The notes under the pieces were generated by a model, which was given only the letters and a program-made list of their open reading frames with translations, was not told the origin of the DNA and did no database searches. Shown one piece after another: positions 42,588 to 50,867 of a stretch of DNA of 64,000 nucleotides (the first letter of the stretch is position 1; every line of letters starts with the position of its first letter). This DNA comes from CAIKMD01 sp036501365 (GTDB taxonomy: Bacteria > Pseudomonadota > Alphaproteobacteria > ATCC43930 > CGMCC-115725), in NCBI GenBank assembly GCA_036501365.1, contig DASYAL010000087.1:62001-126000 (forward strand), read 5' to 3'. The translations under genes were made by a program, and so were the position numbers.

Positions 42588-43358
42588 TCAGCAGCAAGCG
42601 TTGGTATCGGTGACAGCGGCGCCGTGCTCGGCGACACGCCGGGCGCGGATCATCTTCACATGGTCGTCCATCAGCCGGCGCGCGCCGCTTGGGTCGCGCA
42701 TCTCGATCAGCTTGACGAGATCGCGATGTGCCTCCTGCACATGCGCGGCGACGTCATGGGTGAGGGTCGGGTTGCGCGATGGCCAGGACACGTGCTGCAG
42801 CGATTGGAGCTGCACCGCGAGCACGCGATTGTGCGAGGCCTCGGCGACGGCGAGATGAAAATCGGCGCCGTTGCGGGTGAAGGCAGCGACGTCGTCGAGC
42901 GCGCGATCGCCGGCGGCGAGCAGCGCTTTGAGGTGCGCGATATCGGCCGCGGTCGCATGCTCGGCGGCGAGCTCGGCGGCGAGCGCTTCGACCGCGCGCT
43001 GCGCGTCCATGATGTCGGCGACATCGGTGCCGGCGAGCTCGAGCTGGACGGCGAGGGCTTCGGCAAAACGTCGCGGATCGCCGCGAGCGATGCGGGCCCC
43101 GCCGCCGGCGCCGACCTTGATCTCGACAATGCCGAGCGCTTCGAGGGTGCGGAGCGCGTCGCGCGCGACGATGCGCGAGACGCCGCGCTCTTCGGCGATG
43201 TCCTTCTCGCCGCCGAGGAAGTCGCCGGGCTTCAGCCGCTTCTCGAACAGTCCTTGGCGCACCTCGGCGACGAGCTGTGCCGATAAGGTCGCAGTTCGAC
43301 TTAAAGGTGCAACACCCTGTTTTTGCGGTAATTTCCGAAAAAGTGGATGAACCGACAT
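42588..43358 (-). CDS. GntR family regulator, FadR/FCD type
   Basis: 256 residues. The winged-helix domain (about 20-90) has LSAQLVAEVRQGLFEKRLKP and EKDIAEERGVSRIVARDALR, then LEALGIVEIKVGAGGGARI. The FCD effector domain follows with DIMDAQRAVEALAAELAAEH, DFHLAVAEASHN (His) and EAHRDLVKLIEMRD (His), the metal and ligand positions of the group. Such regulators respond to organic acids. A palindrome at 43382-43405, 24 bases before the start, is the likely operator. ATG 43358 has a weak ribosome site; TTG 43376 is an alternative. Confidence 0.87.
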   Translation of the reverse strand: MSVHPLFRKLPQKQGVAPLSRTATLSAQLVAEVRQGLFEKRLKPGDFLGGEKDIAEERGVSRIVARDALRTLEALGIVEIKVGAGGGARIARGDPRRFAEALAVQLELAGTDVADIMDAQRAVEALAAELAAEHATAADIAHLKALLAAGDRALDDVAAFTRNGADFHLAVAEASHNRVLAVQLQSLQHVSWPSRNPTLTHDVAAHVQEAHRDLVKLIEMRDPSGARRLMDDHVKMIRARRVAEHGAAVTDTNACC

Positions 43359-43381
43359 GAGCCGAGGATAGCCCAAGCCGC

Positions 43382-43405
43382 AAAGATATGAAAGATGATA
43401 TCTTT
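43382..43405 (-). promoter_or_regulatory. Probable GntR operator palindrome
   Basis: Perfect inverted repeat AAAGATAT-N8-ATATCTTT in otherwise very GC-rich DNA, located 24-47 bases upstream of the GntR gene start, in the short gap after the aldolase gene. Position and symmetry fit autoregulation by the GntR product. Confidence 0.55.
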
Positions 43406-43415
43406 AAAAAGCGCG

Positions 43416-44168
43416 CTAGCCGTTAAGCAGCGTCTTTTCCCAGTCGGGCGGCAGGGTGCCGCTGTCGAGGCCCTTGCCGACGTAGTAGCTCCAGAGCTTC
43501 GCAGCGTGGGAGTCGCGGCGGAAGTCGTGGCCGAAGGCTGTCATCTCTTTCGCCGTGAGTGGCAGCACCTTGCCGAGAGTCGCGGCGCGATAAAGCGCCT
43601 CGGAATTCTCGACGAAATGAACGCAATCGCTGAGCAGCGACGGCAGGTCCTCGGCGACCACGACTTGTCCGTGCGCGCGGATCAAGAGCGCCTGATGCGG
43701 GCCCAAGGTTTCGGCGACGCTCTGGCCGAGCTCGGGCGAGGAGACATGGCTCGGATCGCTATGGGTCGGGATGCCGCTTTCCCACCGCACCGCGTGGTTC
43801 TTGATCGGCACCAGCTTCGCGCCCTCGACCAGCGAGAAAGTCGTCGTCAGATCGTGGTGGAAATGCGCCACCGCGTTGACGTCGGGCCGGGCGCGATAGA
43901 TCTCGCTGTGGATGTAGACCTCGGAAGGCGGCCGGGCGCGGTTCGAGTGCTCGCGCGACTTGCCGTCCATGCCGCAGACGAGGAGATGCTCGGGGCGAAG
44001 CTGGGCGCGGCTCTGATCGACCGGCTGGATAAGGAATTCCTCGCGTCCCGGCAGGCGCACGCTGATATGGCCCGAATAGCCGAGGATGTTCTCGGCATTG
44101 AGCAGCAACGAGACGGCGGCGACCTGGTGGCGGAGGCCGGATTCGGTTTCGTTCGCTTGGTTTGGCAT
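43416..44168 (-). CDS. Class II aldolase/adducin family protein
   Basis: 250 residues. LNAENILGYSGHISVRLPG is the opening of the class II aldolase fold; SEVYIHSEIYRARPDVNAVA and HFHHDLTTT give the three zinc histidines, with the fourth in IRAHGQVVVAEDL. An Asp/Glu in the first region (PSEVYIH) replaces the usual Glu near the zinc. Family members cleave sugar phosphates or decarboxylate/isomerise small hydroxy acids. The ribosome site (GAAGGGCGCAAT) lies in the edge of repeat C, just seven bases before the ATG. Confidence 0.85.
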   Translation of the reverse strand: MPNQANETESGLRHQVAAVSLLLNAENILGYSGHISVRLPGREEFLIQPVDQSRAQLRPEHLLVCGMDGKSREHSNRARPPSEVYIHSEIYRARPDVNAVAHFHHDLTTTFSLVEGAKLVPIKNHAVRWESGIPTHSDPSHVSSPELGQSVAETLGPHQALLIRAHGQVVVAEDLPSLLSDCVHFVENSEALYRAATLGKVLPLTAKEMTAFGHDFRRDSHAAKLWSYYVGKGLDSGTLPPDWEKTLLNG

Positions 44169-44174
44169 ATTGCG

Positions 44175-44276
44175 CCCTTCGACTACGCCCTCGGCAAGCT
44201 CGGGCTCCGCTCAGGATGAGGAGAGATGATGGGAGATGCCATACTCCAATCTACCTCATACTGAGCGAAGTCGAAG
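44175..44276. repeat. Dispersed palindromic repeat, copy C
   Basis: Same element as copies A and B: CTTCGACT at 44177-44184 and AGTCGAAG at 44269-44276, with CTCCGCTCAGGATGAGG and GAGATGCC inside. It sits between the UbiD-family gene and the aldolase gene and its end supplies the aldolase ribosome binding site. Confidence 0.8.
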
Positions 44277-44298
44277 CACGCACGATCGCCATGCAACG

Positions 44299-45753
44299 TC
44301 ACTTATACAGCTCCGGCCATTTGGCACGGATCTTCGCCGCGAACTCCGGCGAGGTCATCGCCACCTTGGGGAAGTGATCGTAATGCTCATAGGGCTTGCA
44401 GGCATCGACCACCATGCGCGAATTGGTGAGCTTCGAATAGTCGAACACCATCGTGTCGAGCCGCGATGACCAGCAATTGTCGAGCAAAGTCGTGCGCGTC
44501 TTCGGGTCGCAGCGTGTGCCCATCGCCCAGATGACGTCGTGGATGTCGGTCGGATCGACATCGTCATCGACCACCACGATCCAGCGGCTGATATAGCCGA
44601 CCGAGGCGACCTGGCTGGCGACCAGGCCGACCTGGGTCGAATGGCCGTGATAGCGCTGCTTGATCGAAACGACGCAGAAGGTGCGGCCGGCGCCCGCCTG
44701 ATGCAGCCAGGCGCCTTTGACATCGGGGATACCGGCGCCTTCGAGCGCGTCGAGCAGCGCCGCCGAGCGCAGGAAGCAACGCTCGAAAAGATGCGAATGC
44801 GGCGGCTTGTTCGAGGCGGCGCAGGTGAGGATGGGATCGTTGCGGTGATAGATGCGCTTGATCGTGATCACCGGCTCGTCCTTCGCCTCGCCGGCGTAAT
44901 AGCCGTGCCATTCGCCGAATGGGCCTTCGAGCGTGGTCTCGGTCGGTGAAATCTCGCCCTCCAAGACGATCTCGGCGCGCGCCGGGAAGGGCAGCTTGGT
45001 CAGTTCGCCCTCGATCAGCTCCATCGGCCGATCCATGAGGCCGCCGGCCCATTCATATTCCGGCATGGCATCGGGCATGGTGTAGCCGGCGGCGAGATAG
45101 GTGATGGGATCGCAGCCGACGATGATCACGACCGGGCAGGGCTTGCCGGCTTTGAGGTATTTGTCGCGATGGATGCGGCCCTGCTTGCCGTTGGAGATAT
45201 AGGAGGCGCAGGTGTTGGCGCCTTTCACCTGCACGCGGTAGGTGCCGACATTGACGCGGCCGGTATCGGGGTCGCGGGTGACGACGCCGCAGGCGGTGCC
45301 GATATAGCGCCCGCCATCGTCCTCGTGATGGATCGGCACCGGGAATTTCAGCATGTCGACGGCGTTGTCGCGGACGATGTTCTCGGTGACCGGACCGCTA
45401 TCGACCAGTTGCGGCGCGACGCGCTTGAAGCCCTTTTTGATGTGTTTGCGGAAATGGTCGAGCATCTCCTTGCGGTCGTTCGACAGCGACGGTTCCATGC
45501 CGAGCGCGAGGGCAAGGCGATAGGGCGAGCCGAACATGCCGTAGAGGCACTGGTAATTCTTCGGATAGTCGGGAATGCCGTCGAACAGCAGCATCGGCGA
45601 CTTCTCGACCTTCTGGCGATAGAGCACTTCGGCGACCGCGCCCAATTCGCGGTCCCAATGCGCGCCCGGCACGCGCGCCAGCTCGCCTTTCGCCTCGACG
45701 GCGGCGATGAAGGCGCGGAGATCGTTTTGCGGAATCGGATTGTCGAGCGGCAT
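44299..45753 (-). CDS. UbiD family decarboxylase
   Basis: 484 residues, full length for the prenylated-FMN-dependent decarboxylase family. DLRAFIAAVEAKGELARVPG opens the protein, IPDYPKNYQCLYGMFGSPYR and FPVPIHHEDDGGRYIGTACG lie in the flavin region, and VVIIVGCDPITYLAAGYTMP and EGPFGEWHGYYAGEAKDEPV follow in order. Such enzymes remove or add CO2 on aromatic or alpha,beta-unsaturated acids. The cofactor-making UbiX is not encoded in the window and must be supplied from elsewhere. AAGGGAGAGAA precedes the ATG. It is in the ten-gene minus-strand block. Confidence 0.9.
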   Translation of the reverse strand: MPLDNPIPQNDLRAFIAAVEAKGELARVPGAHWDRELGAVAEVLYRQKVEKSPMLLFDGIPDYPKNYQCLYGMFGSPYRLALALGMEPSLSNDRKEMLDHFRKHIKKGFKRVAPQLVDSGPVTENIVRDNAVDMLKFPVPIHHEDDGGRYIGTACGVVTRDPDTGRVNVGTYRVQVKGANTCASYISNGKQGRIHRDKYLKAGKPCPVVIIVGCDPITYLAAGYTMPDAMPEYEWAGGLMDRPMELIEGELTKLPFPARAEIVLEGEISPTETTLEGPFGEWHGYYAGEAKDEPVITIKRIYHRNDPILTCAASNKPPHSHLFERCFLRSAALLDALEGAGIPDVKGAWLHQAGAGRTFCVVSIKQRYHGHSTQVGLVASQVASVGYISRWIVVVDDDVDPTDIHDVIWAMGTRCDPKTRTTLLDNCWSSRLDTMVFDYSKLTNSRMVVDACKPYEHYDHFPKVAMTSPEFAAKIRAKWPELYK

Positions 45754-45821
45754 TTCTCTCCCTTCACGTTGCGCGCATCCTACAACGCGGGCGGAGACGG
45801 TGCTATCGGCGGCGGTCGCGG

Positions 45822-46514
45822 CTAGAGCGCGTCGAGCCAGGCGGTGAGGCAGGCATTGCCGCGTGCGGCGGCGGCAGGGGCGAGCGCGCGCGAGGCGGCG
45901 CGCAGCGCGGGAACAGCGATCTTCGCCGCGGCGAGTTCCATGGTATGGCCGACATACCAGCGCTCGAGGCCGCGCGCCTCGGCCTCGATATGGAACTGCA
46001 GCGCGAGCGCGGTCGGCCCCAAAGCATAGGCTTGGTTCTCGCAGAGCGCGGTCGAAGCGAGCCGCGTCGCGCCTTGCGGCAGATCGAAGGTGTCGCCGTG
46101 CCAATGCAGCACCGGCCCGTCGCCGAGCGGCGCCAGCACGCTGTGTTGGCCGGCCTCGGTCAGGCGGATCGGCGCCCAGCCGAGCTCCTTTGCCTTCGCG
46201 GGATAGACACGCGCGCCGAGCGCCCGCGCCATGAGCTGCGCGCCGAGGCAGATGCCGACGGTCGGCCGCTTCGCCGCGAGCCGCTTTTCGATGAAAGCGA
46301 TCTCGGCCTCAATGAAAGGATAAAGCGCTTCCTCGTAAGCGCCGATGGGCCCGCCGAGGATGAAGAGCGGCTCGGGCGCGTCATGCGGCAGCACGGCGAT
46401 ATCCTCGATCGCCGCTTCGACATAGCGGATGTCGTAGCCGCGCGCGCGCAGCACGGCTTCGAAGCTGCCGAGATCCTCAAAGGCGACGTGGCGGAGGGCG
46501 ATGACCGTTGGCAC
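45822..46514 (-). CDS. Class I glutamine amidotransferase-like protein
   Basis: 230 residues, similar to GMP-synthase-type glutamine amidotransferases. PLFILGGPIGAYEEALYPF is the oxyanion strand; VGICLGAQLMARALGA carries the nucleophile Cys; LHWHGDTFDLPQGATRLAST and LQFHIEAE carry the His and Glu. All three catalytic residues are present. No synthetase domain is fused. It may supply ammonia or hydrolyse a gamma-glutamyl intermediate (as PuuD-like enzymes do), which would suit a pathway for an amine. It is in the middle of the minus-strand block. Confidence 0.85.
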   Translation of the reverse strand: MPTVIALRHVAFEDLGSFEAVLRARGYDIRYVEAAIEDIAVLPHDAPEPLFILGGPIGAYEEALYPFIEAEIAFIEKRLAAKRPTVGICLGAQLMARALGARVYPAKAKELGWAPIRLTEAGQHSVLAPLGDGPVLHWHGDTFDLPQGATRLASTALCENQAYALGPTALALQFHIEAEARGLERWYVGHTMELAAAKIAVPALRAASRALAPAAAARGNACLTAWLDAL

Positions 46515-46590
46515 GAAAAATCAGACTCCCGATGCGGCGCAGCATCGCGCCGCGGCGGACGCGCCGCCGCAGTAGGATGCGCAACCGTCC

Positions 46591-47343
46591 TCAGGCAAAG
46601 TAGCTGTCGTCGAGCAGCATGTCCTCGAAAAACGCGCCGAATTTGCGCGTCGGGTGGCGGATGTGGATCTCCAGCACCCAGAGCAGGGGCGAGGGGCAGA
46701 AGCCGACCGTCGCCATCGGCCCGTCATAGATCGCGGCATGGGGGAAATCCGAGATGCGGTGGCCGGAGAGATCCATATTCAGCTCCCAGCCCATCGCCTT
46801 CGCCTCGGCCGCGGCGAAATCGTAGAGTTGCCTGCCGGTCCAGCCCTCGTCCTTCCATTTCTTCCGCACGATGTGGAAGAGCGTGCGCGCATCGACCGCG
46901 CTCTTCGCCATCTCGGGATCGCTGCCGGTGAGGAAGGTCTCGCCGCCGTCGCCTTCCCATTGCTGGAAGACAGGGCCGATATCGAGGAAGAAGATGTCGT
47001 CCTTGCCGAGAATCACGCCGGGATCGGATTCGGCGCCGAAGGTCTTGGTGGTGTTGGTGCCGAAACGGACATAGACGTCGTGCCAGCCGCGCAGCATGCC
47101 TTGGGCCGCGAGCATGTCCTTGGCCATCGCCACCGCGTCTTCCTCGAGCATGCCGGGCGTGGCGCGTGCGGCGATCGCATGGATCGCGGCGCGGGTCTTG
47201 TCACGCATTGCCAGCATTTGATCGCGCGCAAAGGCGGCGCCGACCCTTTCGAGATCGGCTTGGCTGGCGGTGGCGCCGGCCGTCGGCGGAATCGGTGCCG
47301 TCGTCGCCGGGATGGCCGTAGCGGGAGTCATCACCTCGTTCAT
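46591..47343 (-). CDS. M24 (pita-bread fold) family protein
   Basis: 250 residues, shorter than most creatinase/prolidase enzymes because it lacks the N-terminal domain. The metal ligands can be read as FFLDIGPVF (Asp), EGDGGETFLTG (Asp), SGHRISDFPHA (His), WVLEIHI (Glu) and FFEDMLL (Glu). Its N-terminal 25 residues are Thr/Pro/Ala-rich and poorly conserved. Members hydrolyse amidino or X-Pro bonds. It follows the 2Fe-2S ferredoxin gene by 29 bases on the same strand. Confidence 0.82.
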   Translation of the reverse strand: MNEVMTPATAIPATTAPIPPTAGATASQADLERVGAAFARDQMLAMRDKTRAAIHAIAARATPGMLEEDAVAMAKDMLAAQGMLRGWHDVYVRFGTNTTKTFGAESDPGVILGKDDIFFLDIGPVFQQWEGDGGETFLTGSDPEMAKSAVDARTLFHIVRKKWKDEGWTGRQLYDFAAAEAKAMGWELNMDLSGHRISDFPHAAIYDGPMATVGFCPSPLLWVLEIHIRHPTRKFGAFFEDMLLDDSYFA

Positions 47344-47372
47344 GATCCTTGATCCTTTCCTGGGAGGGAGAG

Positions 47373-47693
47373 CTAATCGAGAGAATGGATTTCGAGCCCG
47401 TCATGCGCCGCTTCGAGCGTGATCTGGCAGGCGAGGCGGTCGTATTCCTCGCCCTCGCCGATTGCGCCGAGGAGGTTGCGCTCGACCCGGCTTTGCGGCG
47501 CCAGCCGCGGCAGCCAGTCGGGCGCGACGGTGATGAGACAGGTACCGCAAGCGGCGCGGCCGCCGCACACCGCGAGGAGCGGCATGCCGGCGCGTTTGAG
47601 CGCGATCAGCAAGGTCTCGCCGATGGTCGCTTCGACGCGGCGAGCGATGCCGGCGAAATCGACGACCAGGGCGATGGCGGCCGCGTCAGCCAT
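47373..47693 (-). CDS. 2Fe-2S ferredoxin
   Basis: 106 residues. The plant/adrenodoxin-type cluster motif is LLAVCGGRAACGTCLITV (C-x5-C-x2-C) with the fourth cysteine in RLACQITLE. It begins IALVVDFAGIARRVEA, the usual first beta hairpin. AGGAGCGGCGATC precedes the ATG at 47693. It should carry electrons to an oxygenase or reductase. In this block the only obvious redox enzyme is the nitronate-monooxygenase-like flavoprotein, which does not need a ferredoxin, so its partner is unknown. Confidence 0.87.
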   Translation of the reverse strand: MADAAAIALVVDFAGIARRVEATIGETLLIALKRAGMPLLAVCGGRAACGTCLITVAPDWLPRLAPQSRVERNLLGAIGEGEEYDRLACQITLEAAHDGLEIHSLD

Positions 47694-47790
47694 GATCGCC
47701 GCTCCTGGCGGACAACCCCCGCCCGGCACCGAGCGGAACTCGGAACCGGGCGGGAGCCACCGGGGAGAACCCGTTGCCCATGGCGTGGCG

Positions 47791-49227
47791 TCAGGTCGGC
47801 AGCGGTTGCGCGGCTTTCGGCAGCGCCACCTCTGCCTGGTAGCGATTGTGGCTGCGATCGAGATCCTCGCGCGCCACCGCGATCGCCGTCGGCTTGCGGC
47901 GGTAGAAGGAGACGATCCAGGCGATGCCGATCCCGAGATAGACGAGGAAGCCATAGGGGAAATAGTTCACCGGCGGATCGGGGATCGGATAGACGGTGCC
48001 GACCGCCGGAATCGCCAGGAGGACGAGCGCCGCGATGCAGCCAACGAGGTCCTTCGGCTTAAGCTCGCCAAGCCGCTTCAGATAGACCGGGGCGGCGACG
48101 GTCACCAGCGTGTAGGCGACGATGAAGCCGAAGGCCGCGCAGGTGCCGACGTAGTTGAAGCAGTCGAGCGGCGCGACACCGCCTATGAACGCCGCCGAGG
48201 GCACCGAGAAGGCGATCAGCGCCATGATCGTCACCGCGACATGCGGTGTCTCGTTGGTCTCGTGCGAATCCGCGGTCGCGGCGTGGAACAAGCCGTGCCG
48301 TCCCATCGCATAGATCACGCGGCCGCCGGCGTTGATGGTCGAGAGATTGAGCGCGAAGAAGCTCACCATCGCGCCCAAGGACAGGATCACCTGCAGCGCC
48401 GGGACGTGGGCGAGCTGCGCCAGGACGTTGAGCGGCGCGTCGATCTTGTCGAGGCTGGTCGAATAGCCGCGAGTCCCCAGCACCTCGACATAGGTGACGA
48501 AGACGAAGAATGCGCCGGAAATGATGAGGCTCCAATTGACCGCCTTCGGGATCGTCTTCAACGGGTTCCGCGCCTCGTCGCCGAAGGCGGTGGCGCATTC
48601 GAAGCCGACGAGCGAGAAGATCGCGACCACGACGCCGAGGCCGACGCTCGACCAGGGAAGAGCGCTGACTTGGAATTGCGGCGCATCGAGAACGAAATGG
48701 TGCTGGAACAGCACGATGAAGCTCAGCAGCAGGATGAAGGCCATCGAGATTCCTTCGAGGACCAGCATCAGCACCGCCGAGAGCTGCACGTTCTTCCAAG
48801 CGCAGTACCAGGAGATCAGGTTGCAAGCGCCGAACAGGGCGATGAAGGGGACGTGGATATTGATCATCCCCAAGAGCGTGTCGGCGAAGATCGAGGCGCC
48901 GGTGGTGCCGGCCATCGAGATGCCGAGATAGGCCCAGATCAGCGCCCAGCCGCTGATACCGCCAGCGGTGAGGCCGAGGCCGCGGCAGGTATAGGCATAC
49001 ATCGATCCGACACCGGTCGAGCGCCGCGCGAACTGATTGAGGTTGTAGGCGACGAAGAGCAGCATGATCGTGCCCAGCGCGTAGGGCAGCCAGCTCCAAT
49101 CGCCGGTATTCGAATACATCACGGGAACGATCAGCGCCGCTGTCATCGTCGGCGAGATCAGAGCAATGGCTTGCGCCAGCAGCTCGATGAAACCAAGGCA
49201 ATTCGGTTTTAGTCGCGTATGGGCCAT
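47791..49227 (-). CDS. APC family amino acid/amine permease
   Basis: 478 residues with twelve hydrophobic segments, APC superfamily. ALISPTMTAALIVPVMYSN forms segment 1; GVGSMYAYTCRGLGLTAGGI and SLVGFECATAFGDEARNPLK are the characteristic loop and the first of the two substrate-site stretches (segment 6 region). VSFFALNLSTINAGGRVIYA lies in segment 8. GAGGCAGGCACCCC precedes ATG 49227. It is the first gene of the minus-strand block and is transcribed divergently from the MocR-type regulator, which probably controls it. Confidence 0.88.
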   Translation of the reverse strand: MAHTRLKPNCLGFIELLAQAIALISPTMTAALIVPVMYSNTGDWSWLPYALGTIMLLFVAYNLNQFARRSTGVGSMYAYTCRGLGLTAGGISGWALIWAYLGISMAGTTGASIFADTLLGMINIHVPFIALFGACNLISWYCAWKNVQLSAVLMLVLEGISMAFILLLSFIVLFQHHFVLDAPQFQVSALPWSSVGLGVVVAIFSLVGFECATAFGDEARNPLKTIPKAVNWSLIISGAFFVFVTYVEVLGTRGYSTSLDKIDAPLNVLAQLAHVPALQVILSLGAMVSFFALNLSTINAGGRVIYAMGRHGLFHAATADSHETNETPHVAVTIMALIAFSVPSAAFIGGVAPLDCFNYVGTCAAFGFIVAYTLVTVAAPVYLKRLGELKPKDLVGCIAALVLLAIPAVGTVYPIPDPPVNYFPYGFLVYLGIGIAWIVSFYRRKPTAIAVAREDLDRSHNRYQAEVALPKAAQPLPT

Positions 49228-49424
49228 GGGGTGCCTGCCTCGAAAAGCCTGGCGACCTCCCGCGCCATGTCGGGGCCCGAGCCTCACCCTCCTTTGAGTC
49301 TTCTTCTTTTTTCCAACAAGAGCAGGCTATGCTCGCTGTGGCCCAGTAAGAACATCCAGTTTCTAAATGATAGGGGGTCCAGCTGCTCCGGCCCTGGAAT
49401 CTGCGGATTCTCATCCGTCGCAAC

Positions 49425-50867
49425 GTGAGGACGGCGGTCTATCTCCAGATCGCGCATGCGTTGATCGAGGAGATCCGTCGCGGCCGGCTGGCGCCCGGCA
49501 GCGCCTTGCCGGGCACGCGCGAGCTCGCGGAAAGCCTCGAGATCAACCGCAAGACGATCGTCCAGGCCTACGACGAGCTCGCGGCGCAAGGCTGGGTCGC
49601 GACCGACCGCACCCGCGGCACCTTCGTTTCGTCCGAGCTGCCGGCGGTGAACGGGGACCGCGCCGCGGACCGCGCGCCGCCGAATCCGCGCCGCATGCCG
49701 GAGAAGCCGGATTTCCGCCTGACCGGAACCGCGCCGAGCCTTCCCTTGATGCTCGCCGATGGCAACACTTTGATCTTCGACGACGGCGTGCCGGACACGC
49801 GCGAGGTGCCGGTGGTCGCGCTGGCGCGCGCCTATCGCTCGGCGCTCACGCGCGCCGCGCGGCGCAATCGCCTCGGCTACGGCGATCCGCGCGGCTCGCT
49901 CGAGCTGCGCGAGGCGGTATCGACGATGCTCAATGTCGATCGCGGCCTCAGCACCACGCCCGACAATATCTGTCTGACGCGCGGCAGCCAGATGGCGATC
50001 TATCTCGCGGCGCGTATCCTCGCCGGGCCCAAGGATACGGTGGTGGTCGAGGAGCTGAGCTATCCGCCGGCGCGGGAATCCTTTCGCGCTGCCGGCGCCG
50101 AGGTGGTCCCGGTCGAGCTCGATGCGCAAGGCATGCGGCTCGATCATCTCGAGGCGATCTGCCGCAAGAAGCGTGTGCGCGCGGTCTATGTCACGCCGCA
50201 TCACCAATTCCCGACCACCGTGTTGTTAAAGCCGGATCGGCGGTTGCGACTCCTGGCGCTCGCCGAGCAATTCGGCTTCGCCATTGTCGAGGATGATTAC
50301 GATCACGAATTCCACTTCGTGCATCAGCCGATGCTGCCGCTGATCAGCGCCGATCAATGGGGCAAGGTCGTCTATATCGGCTCGATGTCGAAACTCCTGA
50401 CGCCGAGCTTGCGTCTCGGCTATCTCGCCGCGCCCAAGGCCTTCATCGATCGCGCCGCCGCCGAGATCATGATGATCGACCGTCAGGGCGATCCTGCGAC
50501 CGAGCTCGCCGTCGCCGAGCTCATCGCCGACGGCGAGATCCACCGTCACACGCGCAAGGCGATGCGGCTCTATGCCGAGCGCCGCATGCTGATGGCCGAG
50601 TTCCTGACCGAGCGCTTTGGCGAGCGCGTCGATTTCGCGCTGCCCGATGGCGGCCTCGCCATCTGGGCGCGGTTCACCGACAAGATCGACATGGACGCGC
50701 TGACGCGCGCGGCGCGGGGAAGGGGCGTCCAGATCCTGCCGGGCGGCGCGTTTACGATCGCCGGCAAGCCGATCCGCGCGACGCGGCTCGGCTTCGCCAG
50801 CCTCAACGGGAATGAGCTCGATCTCGCGACGCGGCGGCTGCGCCAGGCATTGCTGGCGGTAGTGTAA
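49425..50867 (+). CDS. MocR-type regulator (GntR DNA-binding domain plus aminotransferase domain)
   Basis: About 480 residues. The N-terminal winged helix has IEEIRRGRLAPGSALPGTRE and INRKTIVQAYDELAAQGWV. The C-terminal class I aminotransferase-like domain has RLGYGDPRGSLELREAV, VYVTPHHQFPTTV, VEDDYDHEFHF and the PLP lysine in GSMSKLLTPSLRLGYL. GTG at 49425 is the first standard start, but no ribosome site precedes it and the family N-terminus seems to begin earlier: the in-frame stretch from CTG 49383 (LLRPWNLRILIRRN) has GGGGG just before it. It is divergent from the permease and overlaps the MFS gene end by 65 bases. Confidence 0.87.
   Translation: MRTAVYLQIAHALIEEIRRGRLAPGSALPGTRELAESLEINRKTIVQAYDELAAQGWVATDRTRGTFVSSELPAVNGDRAADRAPPNPRRMPEKPDFRLTGTAPSLPLMLADGNTLIFDDGVPDTREVPVVALARAYRSALTRAARRNRLGYGDPRGSLELREAVSTMLNVDRGLSTTPDNICLTRGSQMAIYLAARILAGPKDTVVVEELSYPPARESFRAAGAEVVPVELDAQGMRLDHLEAICRKKRVRAVYVTPHHQFPTTVLLKPDRRLRLLALAEQFGFAIVEDDYDHEFHFVHQPMLPLISADQWGKVVYIGSMSKLLTPSLRLGYLAAPKAFIDRAAAEIMMIDRQGDPATELAVAELIADGEIHRHTRKAMRLYAERRMLMAEFLTERFGERVDFALPDGGLAIWARFTDKIDMDALTRAARGRGVQILPGGAFTIAGKPIRATRLGFASLNGNELDLATRRLRQALLAVV

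Noticed and set aside
47419..49212. Plus-strand frame of about 600 codons opposite the permease
   Set aside because: Antisense to a clear twelve-segment permease and ferredoxin; charged low-complexity product without motifs.
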